Below are positions 23,673-31,660 of a DNA stretch of 64,000 nucleotides, one piece after another. A model generated the notes under the pieces. That model saw only the letters and a list, made by a program, of their open reading frames with translations, was not told where the DNA came from and did not search any database. Position numbers and translations under genes: made by a program. Where the stretch lies: assembly GCA_014885115.2 (NCBI GenBank), contig WKLE02000485.1, forward strand, positions 22,883-86,882. The letters are read 5' to 3'. This DNA comes from Asterionellopsis glacialis. Lineage: Eukaryota; Bacillariophyta; Plagiogrammaphyceae; Rhaphoneidales; Asterionellopsidaceae. Position 1 is the first letter of the stretch. The number at the start of each line of letters is the position of its first letter.

Positions 23673-24427
23673 CGTACTACAATACCAAACAAAACACTTT
23701 GCTCGGAACAAAGCAAAATTTGTGAGACTTGAGTTCATATATATCCGAGAAAACAAATCGTGAAAATTTTTCAAACAGATTGCACTGACCACGATTTGTC
23801 TAAATTGTGATCGGAGCAAGTTCGAAGCTAGAGGAGTATCACACAGTTTCTCTAGTAGAGGGCGAGTCCCACATGAGCTGTCCCACATGATGTTTCGTCG
23901 GAAAGATAAATAAGGTTAATAATTAAGGATATCCTGGTCCTTATTCGAGAAGTTGTAAATAAAGCATCCCTTGCTTCAACGGACCGTGTTTGGACTCGTA
24001 TCGCGTGTAGTCTAAACACCCCATCAAGCATCGGATCTCTAGCTCTAGAGAGGGATCTTTCTTACACTTCATTACGCTGTAAAGGCTGAAAATCAAATTC
24101 AGCAACACAATATATCAATATATTAGCAGTTATGGTGAATTCACCAGTCTCTGAACCAAAGACGCCTGTACACCGTACCATCAATATCGTCTGTGCGAGC
24201 CTTCTTTCTTTCATTTTTCATTTTCTCCTTCCGTCGGTAACGATCCAAACTCATGACTAATTCAGAATTTTGGAAGTATGACGGTGCCACTTGAGCTACT
24301 TAAACAGCATTTCGAGAAGACCAGGGTAGTATTGCTACCTCAATGAATATGCCCAAAGCAATATTTCACTACATAGTTAAAGAGCTTTTTCCTTTGAAAG
24401 TCATTCATTACGTGGATGCTTTGAACA
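23673..24427. other. Intergenic region, no gene seen
   Basis: This lies upstream of the minus-strand PTS-rich gene and downstream of the minus-strand helicase-associated-repeat gene. An open frame extends from the PTS gene up to 23888 without added features, so the signal-peptide ATG at 23672 is preferred. A TCTAGAGAGGGATC stretch lies near 24047. Nothing else was recognised. Confidence 0.5.
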
Positions 24428-25327
24428 TCATTTTCCCACCTCTGATTTTTTCATTGTCAAATCTTTCACATTTTTGTTTTTCCGGACCGTCCACAGAAAA
24501 CCAATGGATTCAAGTTTGGATATTTGTTCAATAGTCAATTTTAACTTTTTCCGCTGTTGGCGTTGTGTCCGTACCCATTGTCCCAACTTGACATTTTCAA
24601 CGTATCGAAATGGGACTTGACAATGCCCATGGTTTTCTTTGTATCCTACAAGAAGTTCATACATGACGTCCCAATCATCATGCGGAGTTTTTCGTTCCCA
24701 AACAAAATTAAGTGAATCAAGTTTATTTATCTGTGTCGGGGTAAGTTTGGAAGCCTTTTTATACTTCCGTTGAGTATCCACCCAACATCCTAACTTTGGG
24801 TTAGTATGATGACGTTTAATGGGAACCATACAATGTCCATGTGCTTCATGATACTTGGAAAGACATTGAAACATTTCATCCCATGTTTTGAGATTGACAT
24901 GCCATACAAAACCAATTGAATTCAATTTTTCAAGTTTATGAATTGGTAATGATTCCTTTTCTGTTCGTTGGCGCTGTACCCAGAATCCCAAGGCTGAATC
25001 CTTTTCATTTTGATACGGGACCCTACAATCACCATATTGAGCTTTGTAGGCTAAAAGACGATCGAACATATCATTCCATGAATCAACATGTGCATTCCAA
25101 CTAAAACCAATCGAATCAAGTTGATATATCCGTTCCGTGGTCATATTAAATTCCTTATGCTTTCGTTGCTCACTCACCCAACGACCTAATTGTGGATCTA
25201 TTGAATAATGTTGAGGTACACGACAATGTCCATGTTGAAGCTTGTAACTTTTGAGACGACCAAACATGGTTGTCCAACGTAATTTGTTCGTTTCTTCTCG
25301 TGATAGATCTCCATCTTTTTGACTCAT
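24428..25327 (-). CDS. Helicase-associated (HA) repeat protein, four repeats, no helicase
   Basis: A single exon of 299 residues from the ATG at 25327. The open frame extends 14 codons further upstream but has no ATG there. Four tandem repeats of about 65-70 residues each contain a W-x-x-M-F/Y start, a Y-x-x-x-x-G-x-C-x-V-P core (YKLQHGHCRVP, YKAQYGDCRVP, YHEAHGHCMVP, YKENHGHCQVP), then LGxWVxxQR and a final LxSIGFxW. This is the helicase-associated domain (Pfam PF03457). In bacteria it is attached to DEAD-box helicases; stand-alone arrays are expanded in diatoms and other stramenopiles, where nucleic-acid or protein binding is suspected. No signal peptide or membrane helix. Lys-rich C-terminus. 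Confidence 0.9.
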   Translation of the reverse strand: MSQKDGDLSREETNKLRWTTMFGRLKSYKLQHGHCRVPQHYSIDPQLGRWVSEQRKHKEFNMTTERIYQLDSIGFSWNAHVDSWNDMFDRLLAYKAQYGDCRVPYQNEKDSALGFWVQRQRTEKESLPIHKLEKLNSIGFVWHVNLKTWDEMFQCLSKYHEAHGHCMVPIKRHHTNPKLGCWVDTQRKYKKASKLTPTQINKLDSLNFVWERKTPHDDWDVMYELLVGYKENHGHCQVPFRYVENVKLGQWVRTQRQQRKKLKLTIEQISKLESIGFLWTVRKNKNVKDLTMKKSEVGK

Positions 25328-25691
25328 TTTTTCTAGTTCGTAAATCTCAATTGCACTTTTTTTATTCACATGACGCTGAGAGAGCGATACTTTTCACTTG
25401 TATGTTATGGTGAACAAAGCTGTACGAAACCCGCATGACTTGAGACTGCTGTTGTTCTTTCTGCTCATTGCCTTGCAAGACCCGCGTCAGTTTCCGGGGG
25501 AGGGAGATTTTGATTCATATCGGATTAAGGAACGGGTGAACGAGGAATGGAGAAAGGGGGGCGCCTTTTGTCTCAAATGTCAAGAAGCTTTGTCGACCCC
25601 GCCATCGCAGAAGATAGGATGGCAAATATCCTGACTTTATAGTCTCTATGAAATAGCCATGATTGTGTTTTTAAGATATTGCATTCTAAAA
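25328..25691. other. Intergenic region, no gene seen
   Basis: This is the promoter of the HA-repeat gene (minus) next to the 3' end of the proteasome-like gene (minus). A plus-strand frame of 78 codons here has no recognisable features and is not called. Confidence 0.5.
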
Positions 25692-26891
25692 TTATTGTTT
25701 ATTTTTAAGTAGTAATTCTTCCAAACATTCCTTTCGACATGAATGTACTGCAAGAGGGTGTATTTGTGCAGTTTGGCATTGTCGTCGTTTTCCATCTGTC
25801 CACACAAGGTGAGCTTCATATATCAATTTGTTATTGTCATTCATTTCAGCAGTACTCCCAGTAGATGTTGGTGTTGTGGTCGTTTTGATACCGGCATTTA
25901 ATCTCCCTTGAAGCATAGCTTTCATGGCTACTTTCAAAGCCTGTGATGCATCATCAATAACTTTAGGTGATGTTGACAATGATTCCCCATTGTCATCTTG
26001 TTGGTTATCAACTAGACTTGTTTCAGATTTAATTCCCCATAATAACGGTCGAATTATATTTGCATATCGTCCAACTACAGCACGTCCCTTGGCATGATGT
26101 CGCCATACACCCGCAGGATCCAATGTTACGAGGGAAAGAACAACATTGCTAGTGTCCTTCAATTCACCATTGCCACTACCTTCGTCCTTACGATTTTTAT
26201 TCCTTACTTCTTCTGCCATGATGCATAATACTTGTACGCCATACGGTCTTGATCCTTCATCACGTGTCGATCGATCTAATTTTTGAGATAATATAGATAT
26301 CAGTTTGAAAGGTGACGATGGTGAAGGTTGATTATAAAGCTGTACCAAGGAATCATGAGATTTCGACATGTACTTGGTTAAATGCAATATATCAGGTAAA
26401 AATCCTGTCATTCCCATCATACAGGATGATCCAAGACGTGTCCATGTATACATACTTGTTTGTGTTTGTGATTGTGGTGATTGTTGCATGATTGGAATTC
26501 CATATTTTTCACCCTTGACATGAGCTGTGGTGGTAGTATCATCATGATCAAATTTATCAAGTGATGAAGATTGTCGTGTTACAAGTACAACAGCTACATT
26601 ACCCTTCGTTGTAGATACAGCTACAAGAGTACTATGAGCTTGTGAGGCTTCCAAGGATGGTTCCAAATGACGAATAGGTGATATCAATATATCTTTGCTA
26701 GTACTGCTCGCGTCTGCCACAAGAACCACCAATGACATGTACAACATTGTCATTATCAGCATCAAAAGAGAGTTATTTATCTTGGATGTTATTGCCATTG
26801 ATGCTGTAACACAGGGGGAGGATCGTCGTCCTCGTCTTTGATGCATCATTCTTGGAGAAAAACTACTCACAGATTTCCCATGACAATTCAT
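25692..26891 (-). CDS. Proteasome alpha-subunit-like protein with signal peptide
   Basis: A single exon of 399 residues. A hydrophobic segment (LLMLIMTMLYMSLVVLVADA) near residues 42-62 looks like a signal peptide or anchor. After it, ILISPIRHLEPSLEASQ resembles the conserved N-terminal FSPxGxLxQVEYA element of 20S proteasome alpha subunits. STLVAVSTTKGNVAVVLVTR, SSCMMGMTGFLPDILHLTKY, RPYGVQVLCI and LVTLDPAGVWRHHAKGRAVVG follow the alpha-subunit strand and helix order (ILxxxHIG, RPFG, DPSGxYxxxKAxAIG). Low-complexity insertions enlarge it beyond the usual 230-260 residues. Alpha subunits are structural, so this is not expected to be a protease. The secretory location would be unusual for a proteasome component. 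Alternative: a generic Ntn-fold protein. Confidence 0.6.
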   Translation of the reverse strand: MNCHGKSVSSFSPRMMHQRRGRRSSPCVTASMAITSKINNSLLMLIMTMLYMSLVVLVADASSTSKDILISPIRHLEPSLEASQAHSTLVAVSTTKGNVAVVLVTRQSSSLDKFDHDDTTTTAHVKGEKYGIPIMQQSPQSQTQTSMYTWTRLGSSCMMGMTGFLPDILHLTKYMSKSHDSLVQLYNQPSPSSPFKLISILSQKLDRSTRDEGSRPYGVQVLCIMAEEVRNKNRKDEGSGNGELKDTSNVVLSLVTLDPAGVWRHHAKGRAVVGRYANIIRPLLWGIKSETSLVDNQQDDNGESLSTSPKVIDDASQALKVAMKAMLQGRLNAGIKTTTTPTSTGSTAEMNDNNKLIYEAHLVWTDGKRRQCQTAQIHPLAVHSCRKECLEELLLKNKQ

Positions 26892-27675
26892 TGCTTTGTG
26901 AGTTTGTCTGATGGTATAGATTATGAAGAGAATAATAAAGAAATGACTATAATAACAAGCTATAGTACGATATGCAATCAGAGCTTAGCTAGATATCATC
27001 GTCGGTACGACAAGGATGGATATCTGGTTGTCTCAGAGTTGACAGTGGTGCAGTGCTCTTGTTTTCACTCATCANNNNNNNNNNNNNNNNNNNNNNNNNN
27101 NNNNNNNNNNNNNNNNNNNNNNNNNNNNNNNNNNNNNNNNNNNNNNNNNNNNNNNNNNNNNNNNNNNNNNNNNNNNNNNNNNNNNNNNNNNNNNNNNNNN
27201 NNNNNNNNNNNNNNNNNNNNNNNNNNNNNNNNNNNNNNNNNNNNNNNNNNNNNNNNNNNNNNNAAATCAAAGAAGTCGATCTGCGCCCATTGAACAAGAA
27301 CCAAGCATTTGTTCCGAACAGCCCCGCGTGGTTCACACACCTCTAGAACGCACCTGTTTTGCAGGAACGCAAATGCACTACGGTAGAATTTTTTCTTTTT
27401 TCCCGGGAAGAGAAACCAAAAAGTACGGTACATACAAGGGTACAGTATCGCAAGTTCAGAACTGTTTCTAAATAATACTCCGTAATCCTTTTTACCAAAG
27501 ACAAAGGCTGTTTTACTTCTTGAGTGACTATTTTTCAAACGACAACAAGTCATTTTTAAAAGAGACACTCTAGGATTGCAGTTGAAGAAGTTACAAGGAG
27601 GGTTCGAAACACACAAACGGAATATTAGACTAGTCGTAGCCGTCACAAGTCACAATATTACGTATCATATTCATC
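26892..27675. other. Divergent intergenic region containing an assembly gap
   Basis: Known sequence flanks an N run at 27075-27263 (189 bases). The region separates the minus-strand proteasome-like gene from the plus-strand phospholipid-synthesis fusion and so should include both promoters. Open frames crossing the N run are artefacts of the gap. No gene called. Confidence 0.7.
27075..27263. other. Assembly gap (189 N)
   Basis: A run of N. The true sequence and length are unknown. Confidence 0.99.
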
Positions 27676-29313
27676 ATGAGCGGTAGCAGCAATGGACATC
27701 ATTCTCCATCAACTCCAAGTCGGACACAGTCGTCTGCCGAGTATTCCGATAATATCTTAACACGTACGACAGAGGGATGGTTAGAATTGTTTTTAACACC
27801 ATCCGAAAAACAAACCTTTTCTCATTGGAAGGAAGACGTGAAGGATAAAAGTTTAACACATTGGGCAACGAAAAATTTATTCCATAAAATTAGTTTGTAC
27901 ATTCCCGACAATGTTGCACCGAATGTCGTCACGTTGGCTGGATTGGTGTGTTTAGGTCAAGCATGGTATATGGCATATTTGTATGGTGACTCGTTCCCCA
28001 CAGCCTCTACATGGTTTGCTGTAGTCAACATTCTTTTATTCTTCATTACCAATTCCGTCGATTCCATCCATGCGGGTAGGATTCGTCAACGTACGGCACT
28101 TGGTGAATTATTCAAATACAGTTGTGATTGTTGCTCTACAGTCTTTTTGGCCATCTTGACAACGTACTGTTTGGGTGGCGTCAAGCCTGAAACACAGTGG
28201 TATGCCGTCCAAGCCTCTCAACTGGTATTGTTTACCAAGCACTTGAGTGCCTTTCATCGGAATGCTGGATTACGATACTACGTATTGGCAGGACCAGGCG
28301 AAGTTATCATGTCAGCTGTATTCTTGTTGGCTGTTCGTGCCACACTTGGATTAGGATGGTTCTTACGTGTCTATGAAGCAACCTTCCATCGATTGATCTC
28401 GGTACGTGATGAATATATCCCACAAAAGGGACATATTTTGATAGATAGGTATCAAGATGATCCAGAAGCCTTGGGGACCGAATTTATCATGTCATGCTAT
28501 TATGGAATGTATGTGTTGGCCATTGGTAAGACATTATTGTTACGTAAACCACATGGGTGGTCAAGATTCGGGTTGGCCACATCGCTCCTCATTCGGACAG
28601 CACCCGCACTCTTGTTACATTTCGGTGTCCCATCCTTTGAGGTTTCGGAAGCAGATGTGATTTGTGATGGATTCTTTTTAGCTGTCCTAACATCAGATGT
28701 TACACTTGCCAAGATGGCTGGACGTGAAATCCATCCATGGGTGGTACTCATGTCGTTTGCGGCTGTATTATCCCATTCAGCTGTCCTATCCTTGGTATTG
28801 GCATATTACATTGCAGTCTTTGCAGACTTGTGTTCCTTCTTGAATATGCCTCTCTTGACAACATGTCGTAATGTCTATTGTGATGGTGTATACGATTTAT
28901 GTCATATTGGACATAAAACGTTATTTCAGAATGCATTGGGATATGGTAATCGTTTATATGTGGGTGTGGTGGGTGATAAGGATGCAAGTGTCTACAAACG
29001 TCCACCCATCATGACACACGACGAACGGTGTGCGGAAGTGGAGGGATGCAAAGCCGTGACAAAGGTCATTCGTAATTCACCATGCTTTGGATTAACACAA
29101 GAATTTTTTGATAAACATCAAATTCATGTGGTTGCCTTTGGTCAAGAATATCAAGAAAGATTTCCAAATCCGGATGATGATCCCTATTATGGATATGCTA
29201 GAAAAATTGGCATTGCCAAACCCCTGCCACGTACAGAAGGTCTAAGTACAAGCGATTTAATTCGACGTATCCAAGCTGCTCGACCTGCAGATGAAAAGAA
29301 GAGTGCAACATAA
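27676..29313 (+). CDS. CDP-alcohol phosphotransferase-like / cytidylyltransferase fusion (Kennedy pathway)
   Basis: A single exon of 545 residues in one uninterrupted frame. Residues about 60-390 form a multi-pass domain like ethanolamine/choline phosphotransferases (ISLYIPDNVAPNVVTLAGL, LGELFKYSCD, HRNAGLRYYVLAGPGEVIM). Residues about 395-535 form a cytidylyltransferase domain: CRNVYCDGVYDLCHIGHK (HIGH at 410-413), VGVVGDKDASVYKRPP, MTHDERCAEVEGCKAV and RTEGLSTSDLI (519-529). The last matches the RTxGISTS motif of phosphocholine/phosphoethanolamine cytidylyltransferases. The cytidylyltransferase motifs look intact. In the phosphotransferase domain the consensus D-x2-D-G-x2-A-R-x8-G-x3-D-x3-D reads N126-x2-D129-S130-x2-A133-G134-x8-G143-x3-K147-x3-D151, so four of eight key positions differ. 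Inference: the membrane domain is catalytically dead and anchors CDP-ethanolamine or CDP-choline synthesis at the ER. Confidence 0.85.
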   Translation: MSGSSNGHHSPSTPSRTQSSAEYSDNILTRTTEGWLELFLTPSEKQTFSHWKEDVKDKSLTHWATKNLFHKISLYIPDNVAPNVVTLAGLVCLGQAWYMAYLYGDSFPTASTWFAVVNILLFFITNSVDSIHAGRIRQRTALGELFKYSCDCCSTVFLAILTTYCLGGVKPETQWYAVQASQLVLFTKHLSAFHRNAGLRYYVLAGPGEVIMSAVFLLAVRATLGLGWFLRVYEATFHRLISVRDEYIPQKGHILIDRYQDDPEALGTEFIMSCYYGMYVLAIGKTLLLRKPHGWSRFGLATSLLIRTAPALLLHFGVPSFEVSEADVICDGFFLAVLTSDVTLAKMAGREIHPWVVLMSFAAVLSHSAVLSLVLAYYIAVFADLCSFLNMPLLTTCRNVYCDGVYDLCHIGHKTLFQNALGYGNRLYVGVVGDKDASVYKRPPIMTHDERCAEVEGCKAVTKVIRNSPCFGLTQEFFDKHQIHVVAFGQEYQERFPNPDDDPYYGYARKIGIAKPLPRTEGLSTSDLIRRIQAARPADEKKSAT

Positions 29314-30574
29314 AAAAATTTGAACCAAAAACAAACCAAGAAAATTATTGTGACGAATCATGTTGTTCGTTCGTTTTTGTGTGTGAGGAACGTAATGGTG
29401 GGGAAGGACTGAGCGCGGGAGAACCACAGACAAAGAGCGTCTGTGTCAAGTGCAGAGTTTCATTTTTGGGGGTCCAGATGGTGGGATGAAATGGGATATT
29501 TTATAGTTGAATGGCATTCATGATGCTTTCTGCTCAAACTTTTTAAACGAAATGCTGCTTGTGTAACAAATATATATTTTTCTTTATTTTTAGTTAGCGC
29601 TAGCTAGTTTGTTTAGTGAGATTACGGTACCTTGCTGGAGCTACTTTTTGGTAGAAAAATAGAACATGCAGTATATCTCTAGTTAGCTTGTCGTATAGGC
29701 TCAAAAAATTGTGCACTTGTTTTGAAATCATGTTCCTTCAAGTGATGATCGTGCTTTCTAGGAGATGATAATCGGTCGAACGGCGACTCGATACACAATA
29801 TAAATGTAGTTTGTAGACGTGTGTAATGATGTATCCACATCCAATTTATCAAAACTCGTTTGAGTATTCACAACGACACGGCGAAGGAAGTTTTTCAAAT
29901 TTGTTTTTACCTTCGAAGAACCTTAGTAAGGCTTCGGACGATACTTGGTGAGAAGGTATATGATGATAATTCTTGTTCTCTTGATGTGTACACTCTTTGT
30001 GTGTACCTTCACAGTCCTTTAGCATTCGATGGTCGACTGCCAAAGTGATCTTCAAAAAGAAACGCCTCATCATCCAGTTTAACCCTCATCTAGTGTGAGG
30101 GGGGATGATGATGATTCAATCTCTCTGTATTGATATTTTAAAAAAGAAACTCCTCATTAACCAGTTTAACCCTCATCTAATGTGAGGGGGGATAATGATG
30201 ATTCAGTCTCTCTATTGCGTAGTGATCACGTTGATGAGGGTACGTGCACTTGCAAGAGATCTGCCCAAGTCGGCTTTGAATTATATATTAACGTCAATTC
30301 TTTTTTTTGTTTTTGTTTTTGTTTTTTTTCCTTTTTATAATTTTCAAGTTTTCAGTTTCTGTTTCCAAACAATTTTTGTTTTTGTTTTCACTTTATTTGA
30401 TGTTTGTAGTATTATATTTCTTTAATAATATATAATAGTTCCCCTTGTAGTATTCCCCGAAGATAAATACTGCATGCAAGCACTAGAGAGAGAGGTACTG
30501 CAGCAGTATTGGTTTGACGTCCGTCCAAGAATTGAGTATGAGAGAGTTAGGTTGTATTTATTCCTCGTTTCTCC
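29314..30574. other. Convergent intergenic region with short tandem repeat
   Basis: This is 3' flanking DNA of two convergent genes. It contains the duplicated 78 bp element (30054-30218), a T/G-rich tract at 30300-30400 and a CTAGAGAGAGAGG stretch at 30483-30495. No gene is supported. Confidence 0.55.
30054..30218 (+). repeat. Two tandem copies of an approximately 78 bp element with CCCTCA/TGAGGG arms
   Basis: Copies at about 30054-30132 and 30140-30217 share AAAAAGAAAC, CCAGTTTAACCCTCATCTA, TGTGAGGGGGGAT and ATGATGATTCA, with only a few differences. Each copy contains CCCTCA and TGAGGG about 7 bases apart, so each can form a short stem-loop. They lie downstream of two convergent genes. Confidence 0.65.
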
Positions 30575-31660
30575 TTACTTCTTCTTCCTGGGGTACTTGG
30601 CTTTCTTTGCCGCCCTTGCCTCTGGTGTGTTGTTCTCACGAAGAGCTTGTGCCACCTTCCGGCGCGCAAACTTTCTATCAACAACATACCACATTTCACC
30701 TGGATAATTATTATCCTTCGCTAGGAATCGGCCACCCAAAACAGTTTGGATAGTGTCAACGATTTGATTACTCAAAGTAGTCTTTTCGTTTTTATCCTTC
30801 AAATTCATGTATACAGGCTTGCAGTTATCAATTTCAGTGCGGTAAATCTTGTTACCAGGATGGTGATTACTTCTACCACCACGTCCAAATAGAACATCTC
30901 TGTCCTCCACTGTGACATATTCCTTATCTTGAGGAGTAGGCTTTGGCTTAGGTTTTCGGGTTCTTTTGACCTTCTTAGTTTTAGCCTCAGTTGTTTGTGG
31001 TTTGACATCCTCCTCCACCTCTTCCATTCGGACATCGTTCACAGCAACTTCAGCCGCAGCTCCGTTCAACTCAGCGTCTTCAAGAGTTAGAGGAACATTT
31101 TTTGGAACAGTAAAATACTTTTCCGGAACTTGGAACAGTGGCGCTGTGACATCCTCTGGAGGTGCAGCTTCCTCCGAGAGAGGGTGAACTTCGACCACAC
31201 ATGGGTGTGCTTCTTGAGTGTCTTGGATGGTGTCATCTTCGTCACTTCCAAGGGCAGAAAAGTACTGGGGATTCACCCCAAGACCAAGGAAAGGAGGCAT
31301 GGCTGGATCGTCGGAAGGCTCCAAAGATGGTGTGCTTGCACTTGTAGAAATCCCGGAAGACGTACGCTTTTCTTCGTAAAGCGCTCCGTCTACAGAACTT
31401 GCCTCCATCGGTTCAGGCAACGCCATGAAGGGATTGTCAAAAATACCGTTCTGGAATTCTCCACAGTAGGGAACACCATTTGCTTCCGTACTGAGTTCCA
31501 CGACCCAGTCACAACTGTGGCCAGGAATGAAACGTTGGGGATAGGTGTGTGTCATCGAAGCGGGATTTTCTTCGTTGTCTTTCATTTTCGTATTGTTTTT
31601 TGATGCTTCATCGTCGCTGAGACGAGCACCCTCGAGTAAATCGAGGGACGGCCACGACAT
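30575..31660 (-). CDS. DUF6824-domain protein (diatom-type DNA-binding-like)
   Basis: A single exon of 361 residues from the ATG at 31660 (MSWPSLDLLEGARL). The frame extends three codons upstream but only to a GTG. The N-terminal two thirds are acidic and low in complexity. A Lys/Arg-rich stretch (KTKKVKRTRKPKPKPT) leads into the conserved C-terminal domain, with DVLFGRGGRSNHHPGNKIYR, MNLKDKNEKTTLSNQIVDTI, GGRFLAKD and WYVVDRKFARRKVAQALRE. This domain (DUF6824) is greatly expanded in diatoms. The basic, helix-rich character and FGRGG motif suggest nucleic-acid binding, but the role is unproven. A paralogue lies at 62946-63887 and also begins MSWP. Confidence 0.85.
   Translation of the reverse strand: MSWPSLDLLEGARLSDDEASKNNTKMKDNEENPASMTHTYPQRFIPGHSCDWVVELSTEANGVPYCGEFQNGIFDNPFMALPEPMEASSVDGALYEEKRTSSGISTSASTPSLEPSDDPAMPPFLGLGVNPQYFSALGSDEDDTIQDTQEAHPCVVEVHPLSEEAAPPEDVTAPLFQVPEKYFTVPKNVPLTLEDAELNGAAAEVAVNDVRMEEVEEDVKPQTTEAKTKKVKRTRKPKPKPTPQDKEYVTVEDRDVLFGRGGRSNHHPGNKIYRTEIDNCKPVYMNLKDKNEKTTLSNQIVDTIQTVLGGRFLAKDNNYPGEMWYVVDRKFARRKVAQALRENNTPEARAAKKAKYPRKKK

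Noticed and set aside
26838..27646. Open frames crossing the N run
   Set aside because: They exist only because N codons are read as open.
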